From CAYFQB01 sp964345225 (lineage in GTDB: Bacteria; Nitrospirota; Thermodesulfovibrionia; Thermodesulfovibrionales; UBA6898): a DNA stretch of 16,581 bases. The notes beneath the pieces were generated by a model that worked only from the letters and a program-made list of their open reading frames with translations, had not been told where the DNA came from and did not search any database. The position numbers and the translations under genes were made by a program. Below, in pieces: positions 7,147 to 15,110 of this stretch. The first letter of the stretch is position 1, and each line of letters starts with the position of its first letter. The DNA lies in the NCBI GenBank assembly GCA_964345225.1, contig CAYFQB010000068.1, forward strand, positions 1-16,581, written 5' to 3'.

Positions 7147-8502
7147 TCAAGTACTAAAATTTTGGCTATTGGTAAAATCCTGTTTGTTTTTGATTGTTTT
7201 TTTAATCGTCTGCCTAAACCCGAAGTTCATTGGATAAAAGAAATTCTTATATGCCTTTGTTCCCCAGAGACGTTTAAAAATTGACGGGTATGAATGAAAT
7301 TCTTTAAGCACATGGTAGTATCCCTCAAGCAATTTATCGGGGCTCATCTTTTTGGGACTAAATACAACATTGTTTGTGTTGTAATACGACCAGTCATTCG
7401 TCAAGAGTCTATTCTCATCAACCATCTGTTTGTAGAGCCTTGTCCCTGGATATGGAGTGAGTATTGAAAAATAAGCTATTTCAAGTTTTGATTTTATGAC
7501 AAACTCGAGTGTGCGATCAAAAACACCTTCGTCATCATTATCAAAGCCAAATACAAAAGTTGCATCTATTCCAATACCATAATCATGGACTTTGTTGATT
7601 ACATCAATATATTTTTGAGGTTTATTGAATGCCTTGCCCATGTTAGAGAGATTCTCGGTCGAGAGTGTTTCAAATCCGATAAGAATTCCCATGCAGCCGC
7701 TTTTCTTGCAAAGCTCCAGTATCTTGTCTTCCTTTTCAATATTCACAGATGCCTGACCGAGCCATTTAAGATTATAAGGGATGATCCTTTCCAGGAATTC
7801 TTTTGTATAGGATTTATTGCTGATTATGTTGTCATCAACAAAGAAGATAACATTTTTTAGTGTAAATATCCCTTCGAAGGGTTTCAGTTGCTGCATCTCT
7901 TTTTCAACCTCATCGATTGGTCTGCTTCTGAATTTGCCGCCAAAAGAAGTTGTTACTGAACAGAACTCGCAGTTATGTGGACATCCACGTGTAGTTTCCA
8001 CGAAGTGAACAGGCAGGTATTTTTTCCCTTCATAATGGTCCCAGTTTGGAATGGGAAGATTTTCCAGAGAAGGGTATCCATTCGCATGCCTGTATATCCT
8101 TTTAAGTTCACCTTTTTTGAAATCTTCGAGGACATTGCCCCAGAGATTCTCTGCTTCTCCAATAACAACAGAATCAACATGCTGAAGTGCCTCCTCAGGG
8201 AGCATGGATGCATGCATTCCACCCATAATTACCTTTATTCCACGCTGCCTGAAACTTTTGGCTATTTCATATCCGCGATTGACAGCAGGAGTCATGGCAG
8301 TGATACCTACAAGATCAACATCCTGATTCAGATCAAGAGGCTCGATCTTTTCGTCAAGTATATTCACCTGCCAGTCTTGTGGTGTAAGTGCAGCTACCTT
8401 AAGGAGCCCTAAATAAGGCATCCTGAAGTAAAAGTCTCCGCCGAGGAGGCTTTTAGGGGAGAGGGGGGAGATTAATAAAAGTTTAAGCTTATTTGCACCC
8501 AT
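7147..8502 (-). CDS. B12-binding-type radical SAM protein (HpnP/DUF4070-like)
   Basis: A 451-residue protein with an N-terminal B12-binding-like fold (LKLLLISPLSP, VDLVGITAMTP, VIMGGMHASMLPEEAL) and the radical-SAM motif TTRGCPHNCEFC (Cys174, Cys178, Cys181). The C-terminal part, with ILTPYPGTRLYKQM followed by DWSYYNTNNVVFSPKKMSPD, looks like the extension seen in HpnP (hopanoid C2-methylase) and related class B methylases. As in many relatives, no DxHxxG cobalamin-ligand motif is visible, so B12 dependence is not proven. A plausible role is C-methylation or another radical reaction on a lipid chain. The ATG at 8502 is preceded by AAGG at about 6 nt. The gene lies 24 nt upstream of its paralogue, and tandem copies suggest two successive radical steps. 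Confidence 0.87.
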   Translation of the reverse strand: MGANKLKLLLISPLSPKSLLGGDFYFRMPYLGLLKVAALTPQDWQVNILDEKIEPLDLNQDVDLVGITAMTPAVNRGYEIAKSFRQRGIKVIMGGMHASMLPEEALQHVDSVVIGEAENLWGNVLEDFKKGELKRIYRHANGYPSLENLPIPNWDHYEGKKYLPVHFVETTRGCPHNCEFCSVTTSFGGKFRSRPIDEVEKEMQQLKPFEGIFTLKNVIFFVDDNIISNKSYTKEFLERIIPYNLKWLGQASVNIEKEDKILELCKKSGCMGILIGFETLSTENLSNMGKAFNKPQKYIDVINKVHDYGIGIDATFVFGFDNDDEGVFDRTLEFVIKSKLEIAYFSILTPYPGTRLYKQMVDENRLLTNDWSYYNTNNVVFSPKKMSPDKLLEGYYHVLKEFHSYPSIFKRLWGTKAYKNFFYPMNFGFRQTIKKTIKNKQDFTNSQNFST

Positions 8503-8537
8503 ATGAAACCTTTATTTATTTTTTATTGTAAGGAAAT

Positions 8538-9083
8538 TTATTTAGGACTAACTATCTCTTCAACCCTCATTTTACCTATTATTTCAGGATCATTTAGTAG
8601 TTTCTCAATAGTATGATATATAACACTTCCAAAAGCTCGGCCCATACTCCAACCAGAGGTATCGGTTTCTAAATATTCCTTAGCCCAACTCTTATCAGGT
8701 GATTCAAGAAGAACTTTCATGTTTACTCTCACTTTTGCAAATCCTTGGAAAAAAGCAAAATCACTCAGTTTAACGTTAATTTTATTAGGGCTGTCGTCTG
8801 AAACATTCACACCTCTCTTTGTCAGTTCACTCTTCCATTGTTCTATAAAGAATTGTGTCCACTCATTATAATTTGCATAGTGTGTAGTTCCACCAACACC
8901 TGCAAAAAGTTGTGGTTCAGTATTTGGTTGATTGTTTATAAGAGCCACAGATAGTGCTTCTGTGTATGGTGGCACAATACCTAAATCTATAGCTGGACTG
9001 CTACCTGGATGCCAAGTACGTGAACAACCTGATATTAAAAGAATTACAATTACCCCCAAAAAAATTTTCTTTAAACTCTCCAT
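8538..9083 (-). CDS. Outer-membrane-type lipoprotein, unknown function
   Basis: A 181-residue protein with a lipoprotein signal: a basic start (MESLKK), a hydrophobic stretch and the lipobox LISGC, with Cys20 as the lipidation site. The residues after Cys20 (SRTW) contain no Asp at +2, so outer-membrane sorting through Lol is expected. The rest is a mixed alpha/beta domain with WTQFFIEQWKSELTKRGVNV and KINVKLSDFAFFQGFAKVRVNMKVLLES, a layout like small lipoproteins that have a conserved beta-sheet domain (YajG-type lipoproteins are similar in organisation). I cannot assign a function. A very good AGGAGGG site lies 5 nt before the ATG. The gene is separated from its neighbours by 35 and 56 nt, looser than the rest of the operon. 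Confidence 0.75.
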   Translation of the reverse strand: MESLKKIFLGVIVILLISGCSRTWHPGSSPAIDLGIVPPYTEALSVALINNQPNTEPQLFAGVGGTTHYANYNEWTQFFIEQWKSELTKRGVNVSDDSPNKINVKLSDFAFFQGFAKVRVNMKVLLESPDKSWAKEYLETDTSGWSMGRAFGSVIYHTIEKLLNDPEIIGKMRVEEIVSPK

Positions 9084-9139
9084 CTTAACCCTCCTATAAA
9101 TTTGTTTAATAATCTAAAAAACATATTTTATACAATAAA

Positions 9140-9709
9140 TCATTTTCCCCAGATCCCTTCTGTTCTGTTTACCTTGCCGGTATTTGGATCAAATGCTACT
9201 CCGATATTTTTCCCAAAACGCCTTCTGGCATAAATCCAGAGATCGGCACCCATAATGTCTTCATAAATCATTGTATTTGTCTTGCCACGTGATATTTTGG
9301 TTGGGGGACCCATTGCTATATATACCTGCTCTTTAGTCATTCCGATTTTTGCTACGGCATTTCTAATATTGGCCTGAACATTCTTTGGAAACTTTTTAAT
9401 ATTCAATGGTTTCTTCGTTACAAATTTTTCAAGAAAAACGTCCCCATCAGCACCTATATCCAGTTCATAGCTGCTTCCTGTCTTGACGTTTTCAAGTGTT
9501 GCCTTGTTACCAGCTTTGGTAACTCTCAGTTTTGTTCCTGCCGGTATAAATGTTGGAGCTGCCTGCCAGTTAACCCATGTAATGTAATTGCCCTTGATTA
9601 CTTTTAAATTACAGCGGGCATAATAAGTATCTTCTTCACAATATCCATTATTTGTGAACAGAAATGAAGCAATAAGAATTATACTTAGTAAAAGAACATT
9701 TTTTTTCAT
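9140..9709 (-). CDS. Secreted protein with BamE/SmpA-like domain
   Basis: A 189-residue protein with a Sec signal peptide (MKKNVLLLSIILIASFLFTN, cleavage near residue 24). The middle contains short beta-rich segments (FIPAGTKLRVTKAGNKATLE). Residues about 123-137 read IGMTKEQVYIAMGPP, followed by a beta pair ending TGKVNRTEGIWG. This G-M-T-K-x-x-V-x-x-x-x-G-x-P core is the hallmark of the BamE/SmpA/OmlA fold, used in envelope assembly and other periplasmic proteins. There is a Cys at position 24 but no proper lipobox, so I treat it as soluble. A GGGGGA purine run precedes the ATG. Its place between tailoring enzymes suggests an envelope role linked to the product, but this is inferred. Confidence 0.72.
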   Translation of the reverse strand: MKKNVLLLSIILIASFLFTNNGYCEEDTYYARCNLKVIKGNYITWVNWQAAPTFIPAGTKLRVTKAGNKATLENVKTGSSYELDIGADGDVFLEKFVTKKPLNIKKFPKNVQANIRNAVAKIGMTKEQVYIAMGPPTKISRGKTNTMIYEDIMGADLWIYARRRFGKNIGVAFDPNTGKVNRTEGIWGK

Positions 9710-9725
9710 TATTCCCCCTTCTAAT

Positions 9726-10790
9726 CTAGTTTTGAATTCTTTTAAGCCATTTGAAATATAATACAGAACCTATCTGTTTTACAATTGAATTTATATGTGA
9801 TGTATCGCCAATACAGCTCTGACAATAAGAATCCAGAATTTTTAAACGCTGAAACCCCCTGACCGTTTTCTGGACTATATTATTCTGGAGATAATTTATT
9901 ATTGAGACCTGATTAAAGTTGGCGATTGATGTTTTACCGTCGTAATCCGTACAGCAAAAGACATAATCACCATTCCATAGTATCCCGAAGTTCTCTTGTA
10001 TCCCCGGACAATATCCAAATTTTGCTTTTACAAGCTTTTTATCCGAATTTTTTATCCAGTCTCCGAGTATGCGTGTATGGAAAAAGAGTCTGTCAGTTAT
10101 TATGATCCTGTTTTCCTTGAAACTCCTTGCACGATTTATCTGTTTCAACACATCTGGAAGTCTTTTTTCAATATTAGTACCTTTTAATATTCTCTCTGCC
10201 CATAACCTCAGGTGTTTTTTTAATTTCATGGAAGTATCAGCAATACTAAATTCCTTTGCTACAGGTATAATTAATCTCCTTAATGGGGAAGAAAGGAAAC
10301 TTATTGTCAGCTCTGCCCCACGGTCTTCTCTAATGAATGTCTTTGCAACCGAGGTAATCTGTTCAGAATAATCAATAAATGAAAACCCCTTTGCACCTCG
10401 CATGGAAAAAGTACTTTCATCAGGTGTCTGAAGGGATATCATTATTTTTTTGACACCAGCATTTTGCAGGGCTTTGAGCATTAAAAGATCAAGACGGCTG
10501 CCATTAGTTGTTATACATACATTTACTTTTCTCAAATTTGCATATTCAACTAAATCCACAACATTGGGATGCAGGGTAGGCTCACCCATAACATGGAATA
10601 CCACAAGGTTAGTAATACCAGCACTGCTTACCTCGTCAAGAATTGACTTTGCCATATCAACAGATAACATTCCTCTCTGCCTTTTCATCATGGAATCAGG
10701 GCAGAACTCACAGGAAAAGTTACATATATTTGTAAGTTCCATATGCAGTCTGTTTATAGGGAGTTTTATTACACCGATACTCTTATGCAT
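9726..10790 (-). CDS. Radical SAM protein with SPASM-type C-terminal cysteines
   Basis: A 354-residue radical-SAM enzyme. The 4Fe-4S/SAM motif is ELTNICNFSCEFCPDSMM (Cys23, Cys27, Cys30), followed by a GEPTLHP motif for SAM binding. The C-terminal third has the cysteine pattern of a SPASM auxiliary-cluster domain: FGYCPG, then NGDYVFCCTDYDGK, then SYCQSCIG. SPASM enzymes modify peptides, carbohydrates or other substrates by radical chemistry. This one is shorter than the anaerobic sulfatase-maturing type and is not preceded by any recognisable precursor-peptide gene here. Its ATG overlaps the end of the TVP38-like gene by 8 nt, so it is translated as part of the operon. Substrate unknown; a lipid-linked or sugar intermediate is possible. 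Confidence 0.86.
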   Translation of the reverse strand: MHKSIGVIKLPINRLHMELTNICNFSCEFCPDSMMKRQRGMLSVDMAKSILDEVSSAGITNLVVFHVMGEPTLHPNVVDLVEYANLRKVNVCITTNGSRLDLLMLKALQNAGVKKIMISLQTPDESTFSMRGAKGFSFIDYSEQITSVAKTFIREDRGAELTISFLSSPLRRLIIPVAKEFSIADTSMKLKKHLRLWAERILKGTNIEKRLPDVLKQINRARSFKENRIIITDRLFFHTRILGDWIKNSDKKLVKAKFGYCPGIQENFGILWNGDYVFCCTDYDGKTSIANFNQVSIINYLQNNIVQKTVRGFQRLKILDSYCQSCIGDTSHINSIVKQIGSVLYFKWLKRIQN

Positions 10791-11415
10791 TTTCTCTCTT
10801 TTTCCACTCTCTTCTTATATGCGGCATAGCACCTATTATAAACATGAGTGACAGTGAAATTATAAAACCTGCACTACTTGGTGTAAATATTTTACTGCCA
10901 AAATATGTGTACAAAAAACTGATTGGCACAAGAGGAATCATACTAGCGGTATAGAACTCTCTAAACCGGATATTTGAAAGGCCCGCCCAGTAGCTAACTA
11001 TATCCCATGGCAGATTAAAAAGTCTCATAGATAACACGGCTTTTCTGCCATGCTCTCTTGACCACTCATCCATCCGTTTGAGACTGCTATTTATCCTTGT
11101 ATATCGCTCAATTGCATCCCTGCCAAGCCACCTTGCAAAATAAAAACCTACTATCGTAGAAAATACACCTCCAACTGCGACATATATTGTACCCCAGACC
11201 GCTCCAAACAACACACCTGCTACTATTGTTAATCCCATGGATGGCAAGAAAAAGAGAACAGGCCTGATAACGCAGAGTGCAATAAAAATAAAAGGGGCTA
11301 CTGTTATATTTCTCTCTATAAAAGCATTAATATGTTGTGGACTCAAATAGGGATAAAATTTAATACAAAGAATAATAATTGCGATAACTATAGTCAGTTT
11401 AATAGCAGCAAGCAT
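10783..11415 (-). CDS. TVP38/TMEM64 (DedA-like) membrane protein
   Basis: A 210-residue integral membrane protein with five or six hydrophobic segments. The VTT/SNARE-associated domain signature is visible: RPVLFFLPSMGLTIVAGVLF, then GAVWGTIYVAVGGVFSTIVG, then FYFARWLGRDAIERY. Members of the VTT/DedA superfamily act as lipid transporters or scramblases; bacterial members affect undecaprenyl phosphate or phospholipid distribution. Next to an acyltransferase and a LolA-like gene, a role in moving a lipid across the inner membrane is plausible. The ATG lies 3 nt after the TAA of the LolA-like gene. Confidence 0.87.
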   Translation of the reverse strand: MLAAIKLTIVIAIIILCIKFYPYLSPQHINAFIERNITVAPFIFIALCVIRPVLFFLPSMGLTIVAGVLFGAVWGTIYVAVGGVFSTIVGFYFARWLGRDAIERYTRINSSLKRMDEWSREHGRKAVLSMRLFNLPWDIVSYWAGLSNIRFREFYTASMIPLVPISFLYTYFGSKIFTPSSAGFIISLSLMFIIGAMPHIRREWKKRENA

Positions 11416-11418
11416 TGT

Positions 11419-12144
11419 TTAATTATCATCTTCTTCAAAAATGTTTGTTATCCAGACATCTTCGGGCAGGTTTATTTTAAAGGTATCTGGTTTGATCGCG
11501 GGATTAGTCTTTATGTCAGTGAGCTCTGTAACAGTCCTGTCCCCTTTTGGGGTAGTTACTTCAAAACCCATTGGTATACCTGTTTTCTCATTGTAGAATA
11601 TGACAACAGATGACAGATAGCCAGCCACTATTTTTGATAATGGAATTAACTCAAAGACTATTTTACTGTTTTTACGAAATATGTTTACAGTAAATTTTTC
11701 TTCCATTTCAATTAAAGATCCCCACATAGCTGATGTAAAAAAATTCATGGTATTGCGTGCTATAAAGTTTTCAGAGAGATTATATACCTGTGCTTCATTT
11801 ACATCAGAATGGTAAACAGTCATTGTTTTACCATCAACAACAGTGATAGATTTATCAGGACTGACCGTCTCCCATCTGAGCATGTCTGGTTTATGCAGGA
11901 TTACAGTTCCCTCGATATGAATATCCTTTTTTAGCAATGAGATGTGTTTTTCCTGATAAACCTTTGCGGTTATTGAATCAATATCTTTTTGCAGACTCTT
12001 AAGATTTTTAACGATCTCTTGTCTTTCAATCTTATCTAACACTTGTCTTTCATCATTTGATGCCTGACCGAGAGATACAGAGATAAGAAAGAAAAGAAAA
12101 ACAAAACGGAAGGAATTAAGTTTACTTCCCCTTATTATCAACAT
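11419..12144 (-). CDS. LolA-like outer-membrane lipoprotein/lipid carrier
   Basis: A 241-residue secreted protein with a hydrophobic N-terminal signal (FRFVFLFFLISVSLGQAS) and a LolA-like half-barrel. Landmarks are ITAKVYQEKHISLLKKDIHI, EGTVILHKPDMLRWETVSPD, KSITVVDGKTMTVYHSD, and a C-terminal beta region ending PDTFKINLPEDVW. LolA family proteins ferry lipidated cargo through the periplasm, and LolA-like proteins are recurrent members of aryl-polyene and similar lipid gene clusters. This fits export of the cluster's product to the outer membrane. The first usable start, ATG at 12144, overlaps the end of the upstream radical-SAM gene by 23 nt; TTG at 12141 is an alternative. It is unlikely to be the housekeeping LolA, since it sits inside a biosynthetic operon. 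Confidence 0.85.
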   Translation of the reverse strand: MLIIRGSKLNSFRFVFLFFLISVSLGQASNDERQVLDKIERQEIVKNLKSLQKDIDSITAKVYQEKHISLLKKDIHIEGTVILHKPDMLRWETVSPDKSITVVDGKTMTVYHSDVNEAQVYNLSENFIARNTMNFFTSAMWGSLIEMEEKFTVNIFRKNSKIVFELIPLSKIVAGYLSSVVIFYNEKTGIPMGFEVTTPKGDRTVTELTDIKTNPAIKPDTFKINLPEDVWITNIFEEDDN

Positions 12145-13711
12145 ATTGCTTTTCTACACGATTCCTGAAAGTATAGCCTGAATTATATGTGCAAAAAGGA
12201 TAAAGTCTCCCATCAACTGAAGAATAATGAACAGCACACCGCCTAATCCGCTGCAGGTCATAATTGTAGTTGTCCATGAAATGCATTCCAAAAACAAAAA
12301 AGGTCTTATATGTGTGATCTCTATATTCATCTGTCCACGTATATTTTTTATCTGTATATCCATCGAGTGTCTTAAGAAATTTTGTAAAGGTTAGACCTTG
12401 GGGAGCATTATCAGACAAGAAATGTTTGCGGAGTATGTTAAGGGAACTGAGCTTGGAGAACATCTTAATTTTTCTTTTCTCTGTTTTTGAAGCCAACATT
12501 TCAATATCCCTTAAAGTATTGAATAGATCTAGAAATCTTGTAATTGGCACAGCATCTCTATTTTTGTCAACAAATAGAAGCGTCATTGCGCCACAATGTG
12601 GATGGCATGTATGATTTGTAACAGATGTACCTGTTAATGCTTCTGCAAGTTTTACAAACGGAGTGCCAGAATTAAGGGAAAACCAATCATTATATGGATC
12701 TATAAATCCTGTCTGCTTGCTTGCATCAAGAATCATATCAGAAAGAGTATACCTCTCTCTCAGGCGATGTTCTTCAGAGTATCTGCCTGTAAAGACTATA
12801 GGCTGGATAGATATTCCTGTTAAAACATCAAGATTTTCAAAGGCAAGACGGATTAGATCACCAATCTGGTGTTCATTAACATCCCTTATAATTGTTGGTA
12901 CAAATATAATTCTCAGTCCAGCTTTTCTTGCTGCCTCTATTACTTTTAACTTAGTTTCAAGTAGCTTTCGTCCACGTATCTTTTCAAATACATCGTCAGT
13001 AACACCGTCCATCTGAAGATAGATATACTGAAGCCCTGCCTCTCTTGCCTTCATTGCAAATTCAGGATCAGCAAGTTTAATGCCGTTTGAAGCAACCTGT
13101 ATATGGGTAAAGCCAAGATTTCTGGACGCTTTAAGAATATCGAGAAAATCCGGATGAATGGTAGGTTCCCCTCCTGTAAATTGAATGGTAGTGCAAGGAG
13201 CAGGTTTTTCATCGCGGAGCCTTTTAAGCATCACAAAGACTTCGTCAAAAGAGGGCTCATATTTATACTTATTCGAATCAGAAAAACATATATTGCAGGA
13301 AAGGTTACATCTGCCGGTAAGATCTATATTAGCAACTGATGTATTGGTTATATGCATATTGCATATGCCACATTCAGTAGGACATTTTGAAGCTCCGATA
13401 ACCTGCGGATTTGAGAAACCATTCCCGTCTCTAAAATGCCATTTTTCTAATTCTAAAAATATCTTTACATCAGAAGAGATAACGTCATTAAATATTCCAT
13501 GTTTTGTACATTCCTTGGTCATCAAAACCTTTCCATCTTTCTCGTATTCCCTTGCTGGAATAATTGATAGACATTCAGGACATAATGATAGCGTCTCTTT
13601 GGGAAGTCCTTTATCTATAATCGGGACTGGACTGCCTGTTAATGTAAAATGTGGGCGATCCGGTGGCTGGTGACATCTTTCTATATAATCAGTAAGTGTC
13701 TCTGTATCCAT
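12122..13711 (-). CDS. Radical SAM protein of the tetraether-synthase (Tes/MJ0619)-like family
   Basis: A 529-residue radical-SAM protein. An N-terminal zinc/rubredoxin-like segment has Cys44-x2-Cys47 (LCPECLSIIPA) and Cys68 in KECTKHG. A cysteine trio follows at KCPTECGIC (Cys110, Cys114, Cys117), then the SAM-cluster motif GRCNLSCNICFSDSN (Cys135, Cys139, Cys142), TGGEPTIHPDF, and later HTCHPHCGAMTLLFVD. This domain order and these blocks match the MJ0619/Tes family, whose archaeal members join lipid tails by carbon-carbon coupling of unactivated methyl ends and carry auxiliary iron-sulfur clusters. Many bacterial homologues have unknown functions, so tetraether synthesis is not established here. 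The lipid context (acyltransferase upstream, LolA-like downstream) favours a lipid substrate. No obvious Shine-Dalgarno precedes the ATG, and the gene starts 26 nt after the acyltransferase stop. Confidence 0.85.
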   Translation of the reverse strand: MDTETLTDYIERCHQPPDRPHFTLTGSPVPIIDKGLPKETLSLCPECLSIIPAREYEKDGKVLMTKECTKHGIFNDVISSDVKIFLELEKWHFRDGNGFSNPQVIGASKCPTECGICNMHITNTSVANIDLTGRCNLSCNICFSDSNKYKYEPSFDEVFVMLKRLRDEKPAPCTTIQFTGGEPTIHPDFLDILKASRNLGFTHIQVASNGIKLADPEFAMKAREAGLQYIYLQMDGVTDDVFEKIRGRKLLETKLKVIEAARKAGLRIIFVPTIIRDVNEHQIGDLIRLAFENLDVLTGISIQPIVFTGRYSEEHRLRERYTLSDMILDASKQTGFIDPYNDWFSLNSGTPFVKLAEALTGTSVTNHTCHPHCGAMTLLFVDKNRDAVPITRFLDLFNTLRDIEMLASKTEKRKIKMFSKLSSLNILRKHFLSDNAPQGLTFTKFLKTLDGYTDKKYTWTDEYRDHTYKTFFVFGMHFMDNYNYDLQRIRRCAVHYSSVDGRLYPFCTYNSGYTFRNRVEKQYVDNKGK

Positions 13712-13737
13712 AAATACTGCCAGAGCTGCTAAAAATA

Positions 13738-14607
13738 TCAGATTTGGCGAAAATTATACCATTGATCAGGATATTTTTCAATAAACTCTTCAAGGATTCT
13801 CACAACCTTCTTAAGTGATTCGTACTCCTCTTTTTCATTTGCCACTATAAATGGTTCTTTGATTATCCCTCTGTATCCGTCATTCTCGCTGACTACAAAT
13901 GCTACAATAATAGGGGCACCTGTTATTCTGCTTAAGATGAAAGGTCCCCTTGGGAATAGAGTCGGCTTATTGAAAAAATCTATTGTGATGCTTTCGTGTC
14001 CACTTGTATACCTGTCAATCAACATGGCAATAATCTCGTTATTATTGAGTGCTTTTACCAATTCAATTGTAGAGAAAGGAGAATTGCCTATTGTAATAGT
14101 CCTTACATTGTGTTTTTCTCTATAACACCTGCGAATATCATCTATTTCAGGATTTTGGTCAGGAAGTGTTATTACATTTATTCTTACACCATAACTCCCG
14201 AAAAATATCCCTCCCAGTTCCCAGTTTCCGAGGTGTGCGGTAAGTAATATTATTCCCTTATTCATTCGCAGGGCAGCATCAAGGTTTTCCTTGCCGTCAA
14301 AATGAACAATTTTCTTCAAGATATTTCTGTTATTTAAGTTTGTAAAACGACCATAATCAACAAGATATTTACTGTAGTTCCTGAATAACTGCTTCGAGAT
14401 CGAAGCAAGTTCTTTCCCTGAAAAACCTGGAAAAACCAAGGCAAGATTTCTTTTAACATTTTTCACCGCAGGTTTATAAAAGATATAGCTTAAATCCGCT
14501 ATGCCTTGAGAAATTGTATAAGATAAAAAGGTTGGAATATAACCAATCCCTTTTGTCCCCAGTCTGTAAACTGCAGGGATATTGAGAAAATGCTTAGTTA
14601 AAGCCAT
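13738..14607 (-). CDS. LpxL/HtrB-family lysophospholipid acyltransferase
   Basis: A 289-residue member of the lipid A acyltransferase family. The catalytic motif is TAHLGNWELGG (His125 and Glu130, the HX4E pair). Further family blocks are ALVFPGFSGKEL, MLIDRYTSG, and the C-terminal EKYPDQWYNF. These enzymes transfer acyl groups from acyl-ACP to a hydroxyl group of a lipid or lipid-linked sugar at the inner face of the cytoplasmic membrane. LpxL-like acyltransferases are regular members of aryl-polyene-type clusters, where they attach the polyene acyl chain to a lipid carrier. The length is slightly under the roughly 300 residues typical of LpxL. No clear Shine-Dalgarno precedes the ATG, and a 110-nt gap separates it from the dehydratase gene. 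Confidence 0.9.
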   Translation of the reverse strand: MALTKHFLNIPAVYRLGTKGIGYIPTFLSYTISQGIADLSYIFYKPAVKNVKRNLALVFPGFSGKELASISKQLFRNYSKYLVDYGRFTNLNNRNILKKIVHFDGKENLDAALRMNKGIILLTAHLGNWELGGIFFGSYGVRINVITLPDQNPEIDDIRRCYREKHNVRTITIGNSPFSTIELVKALNNNEIIAMLIDRYTSGHESITIDFFNKPTLFPRGPFILSRITGAPIIVAFVVSENDGYRGIIKEPFIVANEKEEYESLKKVVRILEEFIEKYPDQWYNFRQI

Positions 14608-14717
14608 TTTTATGTAGAGTTAGATTATTAATCATACTTCTTCACACACATTAAGCTCAGTTATTCTTATCATAATTGTGTAATCAAACCTAATTGAACC
14701 TGACAGATAATCCTGTC
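14608..14717 (-). other. Spacer between dehydratase and acyltransferase genes
   Basis: This is the longest gap inside the operon. Just after the dehydratase stop lies a short dyad (arms GACAG and CTGTC at 14702-14717, 6-nt loop) with no following T-run, so it is not a convincing terminator. The only small ORF seen is 13 codons and does not look coding. No repeat or RNA gene was recognised. The sequence may hold an internal promoter or a remnant of a lost gene, but I cannot show either. Confidence 0.4.
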
Positions 14718-15110
14718 TCATGTGGTTTCATCAAAATGAAGTATTACCTCACCTTCTACAATAGTATTACCTGATACGGAGGCTTTACAGGTAAATATAT
14801 AAAGACCGCCGAAATTTTTTTCAAGTATACTTTCAATCTCAAGTATATCACCCGTTCTTGCATTTCCTGTAAATTTTATATTTTTCAGAGCTGCAAGCAT
14901 TGATATTCCTTTACTGCCAATTATGATACCAGAGAGCTGTGCCATCGCCTCGATTATATAAACATCAGGCATTATGCTGTCAGGAAGCACTACCGGATCG
15001 TTAATTGTTAAATTTTTTACTCCCTTTACATGCCTTCCTTCCTCGATCATTTCTGCACTGTCAAGCATCATAAACGGCTGTTTATGCGGGAGATATTCAA
15101 AAGGTTTCAT
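14718..15110 (-). CDS. ApeP-like hot-dog 3-hydroxyacyl-ACP dehydratase
   Basis: A 130-residue single hot-dog domain protein of the FabZ/ApeP superfamily. The start MKPFEYLPHKQPFMMLDSAE carries the LPHxxPFxxLD motif (His9), and IIEAMAQLSG carries the conserved helix with Glu54. At the position where E. coli FabZ has its catalytic His (GHFPG, 14 residues before the Glu) this protein has Val40 within DPVVLPDSIMPD. The GHFPG loop is therefore absent, as in ApeP-type dehydratases of aryl-polyene clusters. It would dehydrate the 3-hydroxyacyl-ACP made by the ketoreductase to the trans-2-enoyl form. With no enoyl reductase in view, double bonds would be kept, as in polyenes. Catalytic competence is uncertain because of the missing His. 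A GGAG lies about 10 nt before the ATG. Confidence 0.82.
   Translation of the reverse strand: MKPFEYLPHKQPFMMLDSAEMIEEGRHVKGVKNLTINDPVVLPDSIMPDVYIIEAMAQLSGIIIGSKGISMLAALKNIKFTGNARTGDILEIESILEKNFGGLYIFTCKASVSGNTIVEGEVILHFDETT

Noticed and set aside
7975..8412. Plus-strand frame of 145 codons
   Set aside because: Fully antisense to the B12-type radical-SAM gene, whose motifs are clear; composition is not protein-like.
9726..10790. Radical-SAM RiPP maturase with precursor peptide
   Set aside because: The SPASM cysteines allow this idea, but no short precursor ORF is found beside the gene; the adjacent small proteins are secreted envelope proteins.
13185..13673. Plus-strand frame of 162 codons
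   Set aside because: Antisense to the Tes-like radical-SAM gene, which has intact cysteine motifs across this interval.
14702..14717. Terminator after the dehydratase gene
   Set aside because: The stem is only 5 bp and no T-run follows; the next gene continues in the same direction.
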